Positions 1 through 8,029 of a stretch of DNA of 64,000 nucleotides are shown here, in pieces (position 1 is the first letter of the stretch; each line of letters begins with the position of its first letter). The translations under genes were made by a program, and so were the position numbers. The DNA is taken from positions 112,063-176,062 of the forward strand of contig NZ_BAWM01000139.1 of assembly GCF_000759675.1 (NCBI RefSeq), given 5' to 3'. Source of the stretch: Neobacillus niacini (GTDB lineage Bacteria > Bacillota > Bacilli > Bacillales > Cytobacillaceae). The notes beneath the pieces were generated by a model, which saw nothing but the letters and a program-made list of their open reading frames with translations, had not been told where the DNA came from and made no database searches.

Positions 1-456
1 AATAGGATGATGAAGGGCGTTCTATTGCTGGATTTAGACCATTTCAAAGTGATTAATGATAGCTTGGGACATGAAGCAGGAGATCAATTATTGCAATCTG
101 TTGCTAGAAGATTAAGAGAAGTAATTAGAGAGGATACAGTTTTAGCGAGATTAGGCGGAGATGAATTTATGATTTTTATTCCCCAATTACTATCAGCAGG
201 CGAGACATTTGAGTTGAGCGAAGAAATCATAAAAGTTATGAACGAGCCGTTTTATATTTACGGACAAAAGTTTACGATTTCGCCAAGTATCGGCATCAGT
301 TTGCATCCCATTCATGGTGAGGATATGGAAACTTTAATTAAAAATGCAGACCTTGCCATGTATCATTCTAAAGAGCAGGGAAGAAACTGCTATTCCTTGT
401 TTACACCCTTGATGAAGGAGAAAGCTGTTTTCCGCATGAATATGCTGACAAAATAA
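1..456 (+). CDS. GGDEF-domain protein, 3' part only (cut by window edge)
   Basis: The reading frame is open to base 1, so the true start lies to the left. The visible part is a GGDEF domain, the fold that makes cyclic di-GMP from two GTP. It shows the metal/substrate stretch LDLDHFKVINDSLGHEAGD and an intact RLGGDEF signature. The usual inhibitory RxxD site five residues before GGDEF is not present (REDT at that place). The protein stops shortly after the KEQGRN segment, with the sequence FTPLMKEKAVFRMN. In many relatives that segment is the linker leading into an EAL phosphodiesterase domain, but here a stop follows at once. It is therefore either a GGDEF-only cyclase or a GGDEF-EAL protein that lost its C-terminus. 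The domain call is secure; enzymatic activity and any N-terminal sensor are unknown. Confidence 0.9.
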   Translation, partial: NRMMKGVLLLDLDHFKVINDSLGHEAGDQLLQSVARRLREVIREDTVLARLGGDEFMIFIPQLLSAGETFELSEEIIKVMNEPFYIYGQKFTISPSIGISLHPIHGEDMETLIKNADLAMYHSKEQGRNCYSLFTPLMKEKAVFRMNMLTK

Positions 457-505
457 GAAAGAATCGGCACCACTTTTGAGTGAATTCGATTCTTTCTTAT
501 TTCTT
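451..505. terminator. Bidirectional rho-independent terminator
   Basis: A perfect 16-bp stem (AAATAAGAAAGAATCG at 451-466, its complement at 487-502) lies between the convergent GGDEF gene and the DUF1646 gene, with T-rich or A-rich flanks on both sides. Confidence 0.8.
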
Positions 506-519
506 TTATAAAAATCTTA

Positions 520-1530
520 TTAAATAAGAAACAAAATAACAAAATAAACTGCCATGGTAATAAGACCGACGGGAACCCCAAAACTTGCCCATTCTTTACT
601 TGTAATGTTGAGTTTTCCTGCTGCGATAATATTTGGGATATTTCCAGGTATTAGCATACCACCACTAATGATTAGACCCATTAAAACAGCCTGGATGGTT
701 GCTTGATCCATTGCCGGACTAATTTCGGCTGCTGCAAGGGTAGCATTATCTAAAATAGCTGATATCATATTAATCCAATATAACAACATTGGGTGAAGTC
801 CAAGAATATACTCATTTATTAATGGTTCAAATCCATGTCCAAGGAAGGTTAATCCCATTACAAACAAGTAAATTTTAGCGGATCGAATCAAAATTTCTTT
901 ATAGCTTTCTACTTTTTGTTCAGCCGTCAAACCGTCAGTGCTCTCTTGGGGTTTAACTAAAAAGATTGTCAATATACCAAAGAGTACTACCGCTGGAATA
1001 ACTTCTGGACCAATTAATTTCAAGAGATAAAAAAAGTCTTCATTTAACTTACTAATTGTAATCGTTGCTAAAGGCTCACCAATTGGGGTGAGGGCTGCAC
1101 CAAGCCCAATCGAAAAACAAGCTAAAACAGTAAAGCGAATTTCAGATTTACGGTCGAGTGGGAGGACATTAATGATAATAACGAGTACAATCGCTGCGAT
1201 GATAGCAGTAATAATGCTTGAAGCCAGTCCTAAAATGATAACGGTTAATCCGAAGAAAATCCTAGGAGATAGTAATCTGTTCAACCATAGTATTGATTTT
1301 TCCAGCTGAACCTGCCCCCATTTACAGATTAATCCCGCGATCAAGACAGCTAGAGTAATATTAATAGGATCAACCAGAGCCCTTTCGATTAAGTGGGGAT
1401 TCATCATGCCACTAATCGAGGCTGCTGCAATACCCATAACAAATAAAAAAATCTCTAGATTGTGTTCGACCTTTTTTACTGAAAAAGGTAAAAATAAAAC
1501 CAAAATTAAAATAATTACTAATCCAATCAT
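520..1530 (-). CDS. DUF1646 family membrane transporter
   Basis: A 336-residue, highly hydrophobic protein with about ten predicted membrane segments. Its sequence fits the DUF1646 family, a group of putative cation transporters distantly related to Na+/H+ antiporters and the CitMHS/ArsB-type permeases. Conserved small-residue loops are visible, including GAALTPIGEPLATI in the middle and ISGGMLIPGNIPNIIAAGKL near the C-terminus; these resemble the re-entrant loops of the ion transporter superfamily. A Shine-Dalgarno-like AAGGGA lies upstream of the ATG. It stands alone, convergent with the GGDEF gene and facing away from a pseudogene. Substrate is unknown; Na+/H+ exchange is only a family-level guess. 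Confidence 0.75.
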   Translation of the reverse strand: MIGLVIILILVLFLPFSVKKVEHNLEIFLFVMGIAAASISGMMNPHLIERALVDPINITLAVLIAGLICKWGQVQLEKSILWLNRLLSPRIFFGLTVIILGLASSIITAIIAAIVLVIIINVLPLDRKSEIRFTVLACFSIGLGAALTPIGEPLATITISKLNEDFFYLLKLIGPEVIPAVVLFGILTIFLVKPQESTDGLTAEQKVESYKEILIRSAKIYLFVMGLTFLGHGFEPLINEYILGLHPMLLYWINMISAILDNATLAAAEISPAMDQATIQAVLMGLIISGGMLIPGNIPNIIAAGKLNITSKEWASFGVPVGLITMAVYFVILFLI

Positions 1531-1769
1531 TCATACCAAATCCCTTATCTTTTTTGTTTAATGAAAAAACTATAAATCTATTATAAACTTTTTCGGAAGG
1601 ATTTTAACGGAATATTGAGTTATTTATAAATTATATTATTAAACCTATAACTAAATTATCTTAGATATTTACACAAAAGACTAAAGATCCACCATTATGT
1701 TAGAAAACGATTTCATATAAAATGAGGGCAAGTAAATATGCCTTTATTAAAAGTTGGAGGACTTTTTGT

Positions 1770-1955
1770 ATGAAAAAGTATGTTATCTGAGGTGTCTGTA
1801 ATCGGGCATTAGAGATGTTTATAAAACCGCTCTTAAATAAGTTCTCAAAAGAAAATGAAATTGTTGGATTACTAGATTCTGACCCACTGCGATTTACCAT
1901 TTGTGATGGAAATTTCTGGTGGTTTTTCCGTTCACAAATCTACCCATCACTTTGA
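1770..1955 (+). pseudogene. Remnant of a Gfo/Idh/MocA-type oxidoreductase N-terminus
   Basis: A good ribosome binding site (GGAGG) precedes an ATG. The translation begins MKKYVI, hits an in-frame TGA at codon 7, and continues GVCNRALEMFIKPLLNKF and then ENEIVGLLDSDPLRF. This matches the start of the NAD(P)-binding fold of Gfo/Idh/MocA oxidoreductases, including the acidic residue after the second beta strand. The frame ends at a TGA after about 60 codons, so most of the gene is gone. It is a decayed fragment, not a functional gene. The rest of the 650-base gap between neighbours holds only a terminator and AT-rich DNA. Confidence 0.6.
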
Positions 1956-2031
1956 TCTCTGCTTCAAGAAACTCATCCCTCATATAGCGGCTATTTTTAA
2001 AACAAGAGTTACTTTACAGTAGAATAGGATG

Positions 2032-2058
2032 AACGATAGGGCAACCTATCGTTTTTTG
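2032..2058 (+). terminator. Rho-independent terminator
   Basis: AACGATAGG, loop GCAA, CCTATCGTT, then a T-run. It lies just after the oxidoreductase remnant and before fabF, so it probably belonged to the lost gene. Confidence 0.75.
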
Positions 2059-2182
2059 TTGTATGCTAGTGAAGGAGATAGTGCCGTGCAGGAATAATTA
2101 ATTTGTCCGGCCACTCTGAATTCGTTAAACTATAGGAAGAGTGTAAGAATCATCCGAAAATATATTTAGGAGTGAGCATTGA

Positions 2183-3424
2183 ATGAATAAAAGAGTAGTG
2201 ATTACAGGTGTTGGAGCAGTCACTCCTTTGGGGAATGATGCTCATACATCATGGGGGCAGATTAAGAGTGGTGTTTCCGGTATTGGCCCCGCAACCCTTT
2301 TTGATGTAGAAAAGGTTGACGTCAAGATTGCAGCAGAAGTTAAAGGCTTTTCGCCAGAAGAGTTTATGGATAAAAAAGAAGCCAGAAGGATGGGGCGTTA
2401 TAGCCACTTTGCTATTGCAGCAAGTCAAATGGCTGTTAAGGATGCTGGGATCCAAATTGGAGAGGGGATTCAACCGGAACGGGTTGGAGTTTGGATTGGG
2501 TCAGGAATTGGCGGTTTAGCTGAATTCGAGGAACAACATCGGAAATTTATTGAAAAAGGGCAAAGAAGGGTAAATCCGTTTACGATACCCATGTTTATTC
2601 CCGATATGGCGGCAGGACAAGTATCAATTTCACTTGGTGCAAAAGGAATCAACAATTGTTCAGTTACTGCATGTGCGTCCGGTGCCAATTCCATTGGTGA
2701 TGCATTCCGCGTGATTCAAAAAGGGGACGTGGATGTGATGATTGCTGGCGGAACGGAAGCAACAATAACCGGGATGACGGTCGCGGGATTTTCAAATATG
2801 ACCGCACTTTCAAAAAATCCAGACCCGAACACCGCAAGCAGGCCATTTGATAAAAATCGTGATGGATTTGTCATTGGAGAAGGCGCAGGGATTGTGGTAT
2901 TAGAAGAATTAGAACACGCATTAGCTCGTGGTGCTGCCATTTATGGAGAATTAGTAGGTTATGGAGCTACTGGTGATGCCCATCATATTACGACTCCTGC
3001 ACCAGAAGGAGAAGGGGCAGGAAGAGCAATGAAATTAGCATTAGCTGATGCTGGAATTACCCCTGAACAAGTTGACTATATCAACGCTCATGGCACTTCC
3101 ACCCATTATAATGATTTGTATGAAACGTTAGCCATCAAAGAAGTTTTCAAAGAACATGCCTATAAATTATCTGTCAGTTCCACGAAATCAATGACCGGTC
3201 ACTTGTTAGGTGCAACTGGGGCAATAGAGGCCATTTTTTCTCTTTTAGCAATCAAGGATGGAATCATACCGCCAACCATCAATTATCAAACCCCTGATGA
3301 ACAACTGGATTTAGATTATGTCCCCAACGAGGCAAAGATGAAGGATGTTCAAGTGGTTTTATCCAACTCATTAGGATTTGGCGGTCATAATGCCACTTTG
3401 ATTTTTAAAAAATTCACCGAATAA
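2183..3424 (+). CDS. fabF: 3-oxoacyl-[acyl-carrier-protein] synthase II (FabF)
   Basis: A 413-residue beta-ketoacyl-ACP synthase II, which condenses malonyl-ACP with a growing acyl-ACP in fatty acid elongation in the cytosol. The Cys-His-His catalytic triad is visible: nucleophile in TACASGANS near residue 164, first His in NAHGTSTHYND, and second His in KSMTGHLLGATGA. The C-terminal SNSLGFGGHNATL loop is also intact. Length matches the family. The start ATG follows AGGAGTG. In B. subtilis fabF sits behind fabH; here no fabH is adjacent and the gene has its own terminator, so it may be a second or specialised copy. HGTSTHYND carries His where Pro is common (HGTSTPYND), a mild oddity near the active site. 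Function call is firm; whether it is the main FabF is not known. Confidence 0.95.
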   Translation: MNKRVVITGVGAVTPLGNDAHTSWGQIKSGVSGIGPATLFDVEKVDVKIAAEVKGFSPEEFMDKKEARRMGRYSHFAIAASQMAVKDAGIQIGEGIQPERVGVWIGSGIGGLAEFEEQHRKFIEKGQRRVNPFTIPMFIPDMAAGQVSISLGAKGINNCSVTACASGANSIGDAFRVIQKGDVDVMIAGGTEATITGMTVAGFSNMTALSKNPDPNTASRPFDKNRDGFVIGEGAGIVVLEELEHALARGAAIYGELVGYGATGDAHHITTPAPEGEGAGRAMKLALADAGITPEQVDYINAHGTSTHYNDLYETLAIKEVFKEHAYKLSVSSTKSMTGHLLGATGAIEAIFSLLAIKDGIIPPTINYQTPDEQLDLDYVPNEAKMKDVQVVLSNSLGFGGHNATLIFKKFTE

Positions 3425-3436
3425 AACTAGCAAGCG

Positions 3437-3471
3437 GCAGAAGCATAATTTTTATTATGCTTCTGCTTATT
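3437..3471. terminator. Rho-independent terminator
   Basis: GCAGAAGCATAAT, a four-T loop and ATTATGCTTCTGC, followed by ATTTTTC. It separates fabF from the convergent metallophosphoesterase gene. Confidence 0.85.
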
Positions 3472-3489
3472 TTTCATTGATTTATATTG

Positions 3490-4611
3490 CTATAAACCAA
3501 GTTTTTTTAAGAAATCGACGGTTTCCTGGTGTTCTGGTTTAATTAGCCTAAATAATTTTTTATCAGTCTTCACAAGAGGATTTCCATATTCATCTGCAAT
3601 CGATCTAGTAAATGATGTACTGTTTAACACTTTCCACTTTCCATCTTTAACCTCAAGCTCAAGATCAATAATACCAAGACGGCTGCCAAAGGCACCTGCC
3701 ATTACAACAGGTTTTCCTTTGATTTTTCCTTCGTCAATGTTTACCATAGGTAAATCTTTATAGGTGGGTCCTGGAAATACGCTATGAGAGTGTCCAGCTA
3801 AGATCGCATCAATTTCTGGAATCTCACTAAGGTAATAAACTGCATTTTCCGTTTCAGGATGATAGGGTTCACTGTCTATTCCAGTATGAGCGAGTGCGAT
3901 AATAATATCAGCACCTTCTCTCTTCATAATAGGCACGAATTCCCTTGCTGTTTCAACAATTGGTCGAGCAATCACTTTTCCCTCTAAATTTGCCTTGTCC
4001 CATCTCATAATTTGCGGAGGCAAAAATCCAATTACACCAATATTCAATTGATGTTCAAGACCTTGCTTATCAACAACACTTCTCTTTAAAATAACATAAG
4101 GTTTGAAATATGGTTTATTCCTTTTAACGGAATAAACATTTGCATTTACAACTGGCATTTTCACTCCCTTAAGAACAGTGTTTAAAAACTTTAGACCATA
4201 ATTAAATTCATGATTTCCAATTGTTATCGCATCATACTTTAAATAATTAAAAGCACGGTAAACTGGATGTGTTTTCCCCTTTTGAATCCCTCGTATTCTT
4301 ACTAAGTATTCACCTAGCGGATTCCCTTTTAAATGATCCCCATCATCAAACAATAAGGAATTGACTACTTCGCTTCTTGCTTGATGAATAAGACTTGCTG
4401 TTTTTACAAGCCCAATATTATTGTCCGTTTTAGTCTGATAATAATCATAATTTACTAAAGCAGCATGGAGGTCAGTCGTCTCAAGGATTCGCAAATTGAT
4501 TATTCCATTGTTGTTCACTGTGCTGTTTTCTTCTGCAAACATCATAGATGGGAATTGAGACCATATAATCGTGCTAATGAAGAGTAAAAGGAATAACTTT
4601 TTATTGTTCAT
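3490..4611 (-). CDS. Secreted metallophosphoesterase, 5'-nucleotidase-like, catalytic domain only
   Basis: A 373-residue protein with a clear signal peptide (about residues 1-26, lysine-rich start then hydrophobic core ending MMFAEE). It then shows the ordered calcineurin-type motifs: ETTDLHAAL (DxH), FDDGDHLKGN (GDxxxG), GNHEFNYG (GNHE), ALAHTGID and GHSHSVFPG. These match the N-terminal metal-dependent half of 2',3'-cyclic-nucleotide phosphodiesterase/5'-nucleotidases (CpdB, YfkN type). The usual C-terminal substrate-binding half is absent: the protein ends soon after the HEATV-like segment, here HQETVDFLKKLGL. It may act as a phosphatase outside the membrane with altered specificity, or be a truncated form. 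It is transcribed alone, divergent from a small hypothetical gene. Confidence 0.85.
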   Translation of the reverse strand: MNNKKLFLLLFISTIIWSQFPSMMFAEENSTVNNNGIINLRILETTDLHAALVNYDYYQTKTDNNIGLVKTASLIHQARSEVVNSLLFDDGDHLKGNPLGEYLVRIRGIQKGKTHPVYRAFNYLKYDAITIGNHEFNYGLKFLNTVLKGVKMPVVNANVYSVKRNKPYFKPYVILKRSVVDKQGLEHQLNIGVIGFLPPQIMRWDKANLEGKVIARPIVETAREFVPIMKREGADIIIALAHTGIDSEPYHPETENAVYYLSEIPEIDAILAGHSHSVFPGPTYKDLPMVNIDEGKIKGKPVVMAGAFGSRLGIIDLELEVKDGKWKVLNSTSFTRSIADEYGNPLVKTDKKLFRLIKPEHQETVDFLKKLGL

Positions 4612-4812
4612 AAATATGTCAGCCTCCTCTAAACTTCTTATTATGTGTTATTATTTGGCAATTTGTATCCGTTGATACATTTAAAAAGATTCTTAAATGT
4701 GACAAAAAATTGTCAAAAACATATGAATAAAAAGTGAATAAAGAGTGTTTCAAAAAAATCTTTTAGGGAGATTACTTATAATAAAAGAGACAAATCGTGG
4801 AGGTTCTGATAT

Positions 4813-5133
4813 ATGAATATTACAACAATCATTGAGTTGGAAAATATGGAAGTAGAGAAGATTGCCGGAGCAAAATTAGTATTTGCAGAGGAACAAATTT
4901 CTGAAAATATTATTGAAACCTGTGTTGAGTGTTTTCAAGTGGAGGGATCGGAAGAAACCCTTCCGACTGAAGATGGGATGCAGCTCGTGTTTGAACAATT
5001 AAAGCAAGAAGGTATTATTCCTTCAAAGGTGGAGGACTTCTCATTTGAAATGCCTTCGTGTGGACGTCTGAAAACAAAAAATGAAAATGAGATCGATGTT
5101 CCTCAAAAAGTTATTATTTCATTTATGTCATAA
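4813..5133 (+). CDS. Hypothetical protein, 106 aa
   Basis: Not recognised. An ATG preceded by GTGGAGG, with its own terminator, supports a real gene. The product is small, acidic and soluble (many Glu and Asp), with no signal peptide or membrane segment. It has three Cys: two in a TCVECFQ segment near residue 37 and one in PSCGRLK near residue 88. The three could hold a metal, but no known motif is evident. It lies between a divergent metallophosphoesterase and the oxidoreductase operon and shows no obvious functional tie to either. Confidence 0.7.
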   Translation: MNITTIIELENMEVEKIAGAKLVFAEEQISENIIETCVECFQVEGSEETLPTEDGMQLVFEQLKQEGIIPSKVEDFSFEMPSCGRLKTKNENEIDVPQKVIISFMS

Positions 5134-5160
5134 AAGAAGTTCATTGAACTTCTTTTTTCT
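5133..5160 (+). terminator. Rho-independent terminator
   Basis: AAAGAAGTTC, loop ATT, GAACTTCTTT, then a T-run, directly at the stop of the 106-residue gene. Confidence 0.85.
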
Positions 5161-5273
5161 TTGCTCTCCTGTGACATTGGTCAACGCAGGTTTGTGATAA
5201 GTTACTTTATAATAAAGGAAAGTATTATAGTGTAAACGCTTACAGGAATCTCTGTAAGGAGGTGTTCGTTCGT

Positions 5274-5951
5274 ATGGAAAGAAATAATAGAATTACAATC
5301 CTAACAGGTCACTTTGGAAGTGGAAAGACAGAGGTTGCTATAAATCTTGCATTGAATGAAAAAAAGATACATGAGAAAACAGCTATTAACGATTTAGATA
5401 TAATTAACCCCTACTTTCGGTCAAGAGATGTTTCCGATCTTTTTCAACAACAGAATATAGAATTAATCGCTCCAACTAACCGCTTGGCAACCTCTGATTT
5501 ACCAATTGTATCAGGTGAAATCTACCGAGTTTTACATGATAATCGCTACAGAGTGATTATAGACGCAGGTGGTGACAAAGACGGAGCAAAAGCATTGGGG
5601 CAATATTATCATGAGTGGAAGGAATTAGAACCTGAGCTTTTATTTGTCTTAAATGCAAACCGTCCATATGTTAGCACGCTAGAAGGAGCGAGGGATACGA
5701 TTGAACAAATTGAAAAAGCTGCTCGGTTAAAGGTAACGGGCATTATTAACAATTCCAACATTGGGTTTGAAACGAGCATGGAAGATATACATAACGGTTA
5801 TGAATTAAGCAGCAGTCTTTCTGACATGCTTTCGATACCACTACTATATACAACTATCTCTGTTGATTTAGAAAAAGATGCTACGTATTTTGCCAAAAGT
5901 CATCCGGTAATGTTTATCAAACGCTTTATGAAATTACCTTGGGAAGGATAG
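5274..5951 (+). CDS. P-loop ATP-binding protein of the oxidoreductase operon
   Basis: A 225-residue cytosolic P-loop NTPase. Walker A is GHFGSGKTEVA close to the N-terminus. DLDIINPYFRSRD resembles the switch/Walker A' area of MinD/ParA/NifH-type deviant ATPases, and VIIDAGGDKDG is a Walker B-like strand. An upstream GTG at 5262 overlaps the AAGGAGG ribosome binding site (5256-5262), so the ATG at 5274, 11 bases after it, is chosen. It is the first gene of a run with a ferredoxin and the alpha, beta and gamma subunits of a 2-oxoacid:ferredoxin oxidoreductase, all spaced by 20 bases or less. A role in maturing or gating that enzyme is inferred from position; the family has no assigned function that I know of. 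Confidence 0.75.
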   Translation: MERNNRITILTGHFGSGKTEVAINLALNEKKIHEKTAINDLDIINPYFRSRDVSDLFQQQNIELIAPTNRLATSDLPIVSGEIYRVLHDNRYRVIIDAGGDKDGAKALGQYYHEWKELEPELLFVLNANRPYVSTLEGARDTIEQIEKAARLKVTGIINNSNIGFETSMEDIHNGYELSSSLSDMLSIPLLYTTISVDLEKDATYFAKSHPVMFIKRFMKLPWEG

Positions 5952-5964
5952 GAGTTGAATTCAG

Positions 5965-6195
5965 GTGGAGAAGAACGTTGTCTTTAAAGAGGATAATTGT
6001 AAATCTTGCGGGCTTTGTGTTCAGGTATGTCCAACAAATGTTATTTTTCTAGCAGACTATTTAAATGGAAAAGGCTATCGTCCAGCAGCTGTAATCGATC
6101 AGGACAATTGCATTAGTTGTGCAAAATGTGCACAAATATGCCCGGATTCGGTCGTTTCGGTGTACAGACAAGTAAAGGTATTGGAAACTGTTTAA
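5965..6195 (+). CDS. 2-oxoacid:ferredoxin oxidoreductase, ferredoxin (delta) subunit
   Basis: A 76-residue protein with two CxxCxxCxxxCP motifs (CKSCGLCVQVCP and CISCAKCAQICP), enough to bind two [4Fe-4S] clusters. This is the electron-carrying delta subunit of 2-oxoacid:ferredoxin oxidoreductases such as the VOR and KOR types. The start is GTG at 5965, ten bases after AGGAG. Its gene sits 13 bases after the ATPase gene and 18 before the alpha subunit, so co-transcription is very likely. It would pass electrons from the TPP subunit to a free ferredoxin. Confidence is high for the fold and for belonging to this complex. Confidence 0.9.
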   Translation: MEKNVVFKEDNCKSCGLCVQVCPTNVIFLADYLNGKGYRPAAVIDQDNCISCAKCAQICPDSVVSVYRQVKVLETV

Positions 6196-6213
6196 TTTGA
6201 AAGGGGCTTATGT

Positions 6214-7278
6214 ATGGGAAAAGTATTAATGAAGGGTAATGAAGTCATCGCGGAAGCAGCGGTCCAGGCAGGCTGTAAATACTTTTTTGGCTACCCGATT
6301 ACACCTCAAAGTGAGCTTGTAGCATACATGGCGAGAAGACTTCCAGAGGTTGGCGGATTATTCCTGCAGGCAGAAAGTGAAATCGCTGCGATCAATATGG
6401 TTTATGGTGCTGCTGGGACAGGAGTAAGGGTAATGACTTCATCCTCAAGCCCAGGATTCAGTTTAAAACAAGAGGGGATTTCCTATTTAGTAGGTTCAGA
6501 GCTTCCAGCAGTTGTAGTAAACGTTGTACGTGGCGGTCCGGGGTTAGGAAATATCCAGCCTGCACAGTCTGATTACTTCCAGGTAACAAAAGGCGGTGGT
6601 CATGGGGACTATAATATCCCTGTGTTAGCACCCGCCTCTTTACAAGAAATAGTCGAATTAACAAGTGAAGCATTTGACATCGCAGACCGCTACCGGACAC
6701 CTGTCATTCTTATGGGGGATGGAATGCTTGGGCAAATGATGGAGCCAGTAGAGTTTGGTGAGCGGACTGAATCTGAACTTCCAGAAAAGAATTGGGCAAC
6801 TACCGGAACCCGCGGAGACGGTCAGCCTAAGATTATCACCTCGCTTGAGCTTAATGCAGAAGCGCTAGAAACTCGTAACGAAGCATTGCAAAACAAGTTT
6901 GCAAGAATAAAAGAAAACGAGGTTCGCTACGAAACCTATAAAACGGATGATGCTGACTATATTATGGTTGCTTTTGGAACGGTTGCTCGACTTACGATGA
7001 ATGCCATTAATAAAGCAAGACAGCAAGGTTTAAAAGTAGGATTAATCCGTCCGATTTCGCTGTGGCCATTCCCTGAAAAACCGTTTTTAGAAACGAGAGA
7101 TCGAGTAAAAGGATATATTTCCGTAGAAATGAGTGCCGGGCAGATGGTGGAAGATGTAAGATTAGCTGTTAACGGCCATGCAGATGTGGACTTTTACGGA
7201 CGGACAGGCGGAGTGGTACCAACACAGGAAGAAATTTATCAAAAGATACTGACTGTAACAGGGGGAATTTCGGTATGA
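6214..7278 (+). CDS. 2-oxoacid:ferredoxin oxidoreductase, alpha subunit (VorB/KorA type)
   Basis: A 354-residue pyrimidine-binding and transketolase C-terminal subunit. The N-terminal part has the family signature GNEVIAEAAVQAGCKYFFGYPITPQSEL, broken here over residues 8-36. QAESEIAAINMVYGAAGTG carries the conserved Glu region that activates thiamine diphosphate in trans, followed by TSSSSPGFSLKQEGISY. The C-terminal part, with IRPISLWPFPE, matches the second domain. Subfamily (branched-chain VOR versus 2-oxoglutarate KOR) cannot be settled by eye, though the single-chain alpha with separate gamma fits the VorB naming used in Bacilli. RBS AAGGGG precedes the ATG. Its stop overlaps the beta start (ATGA), so the subunits are translationally coupled. 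Confidence 0.9.
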   Translation: MGKVLMKGNEVIAEAAVQAGCKYFFGYPITPQSELVAYMARRLPEVGGLFLQAESEIAAINMVYGAAGTGVRVMTSSSSPGFSLKQEGISYLVGSELPAVVVNVVRGGPGLGNIQPAQSDYFQVTKGGGHGDYNIPVLAPASLQEIVELTSEAFDIADRYRTPVILMGDGMLGQMMEPVEFGERTESELPEKNWATTGTRGDGQPKIITSLELNAEALETRNEALQNKFARIKENEVRYETYKTDDADYIMVAFGTVARLTMNAINKARQQGLKVGLIRPISLWPFPEKPFLETRDRVKGYISVEMSAGQMVEDVRLAVNGHADVDFYGRTGGVVPTQEEIYQKILTVTGGISV

Positions 7279-8027
7279 CGATGAAAACAGTTTTTAAAAA
7301 AACGAACGGTTTGACCGATAACCCTACTCATTATTGTCCTGGCTGTACACATGGTGTCATCCACCGGCTTGTCGGTGAGGTTTTGGAAGAAATGGATATT
7401 TTAGAAGATACGATTGGGGTTGCCTCTGTAGGGTGTTCGGTTTTATCGTATGAATACTTTAATTGTGATATGACACAAGCAGCACACGGTCGTGCACCAG
7501 CCGTCGCTACAGGTGTGAAGAGGGTATTGCCTGACAGATTTGTTTTCACTTATCAGGGAGATGGAGACCTTGCCTCCATTGGAATTAGTGAAGTTATTCA
7601 TGCAGCTGCCAGAGGGGAAAAAATTACGGTCATCTTCGTAAATAATGCGATCTATGGAATGACAGGCGGACAGATGGCACCGACTACCTTGATTGGACAA
7701 AAAACAGCTACTACACCCTTTGGACGCGATGAAAGTATTCAGGGCTCGCCGATAAAAGTCTGTGAAATGCTGGCAACTCTAGATGGAACCGCCTATATTG
7801 AGAGGGTTTCTACACATGATGTTCCACATATTCAAAAAACAAAACGAGCTATTCGAACAGCATTTGAAACTCAGAAAAAAGGTCTTGGCTTTTCGATGAT
7901 AGAAATATTATCTACCTGTCCAACAAACTGGGGATTAGATCCAAATGAGTCACTTGATTGGGTGAAAGAAAACATGCTCCCTGTTTATCCTCTCGGAGTT
8001 TATAAGAATAAAGAGGGAGGGAATTAA
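7275..8027 (+). CDS. 2-oxoacid:ferredoxin oxidoreductase, beta (TPP-binding) subunit
   Basis: A 250-residue thiamine diphosphate subunit. The TPP/Mg2+ motif is GDGDLASIG followed by NNAIYGMTGGQMAPTT, as in VOR/KOR beta chains. HYCPGCTHGV near the N-terminus and SVGCSV match the cysteines that hold the intrinsic [4Fe-4S] cluster. The start ATG overlaps the alpha stop by four bases. With alpha, gamma and the ferredoxin it would oxidatively decarboxylate a 2-oxoacid to an acyl-CoA and reduce ferredoxin, or run in reverse. The complex is common in anaerobes; here it accompanies an aerobe-type Bacillus gene set, which makes its physiological use worth asking about. Confidence 0.9.
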   Translation: MTMKTVFKKTNGLTDNPTHYCPGCTHGVIHRLVGEVLEEMDILEDTIGVASVGCSVLSYEYFNCDMTQAAHGRAPAVATGVKRVLPDRFVFTYQGDGDLASIGISEVIHAAARGEKITVIFVNNAIYGMTGGQMAPTTLIGQKTATTPFGRDESIQGSPIKVCEMLATLDGTAYIERVSTHDVPHIQKTKRAIRTAFETQKKGLGFSMIEILSTCPTNWGLDPNESLDWVKENMLPVYPLGVYKNKEGGN

Positions 8028-8029
8028 CG

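Noticed and set aside
5262..5273. GTG at 5262 as start of the oxidoreductase-operon ATPase
   Set aside because: The codon overlaps the AAGGAGG ribosome binding site; ATG 5274 has proper spacing.
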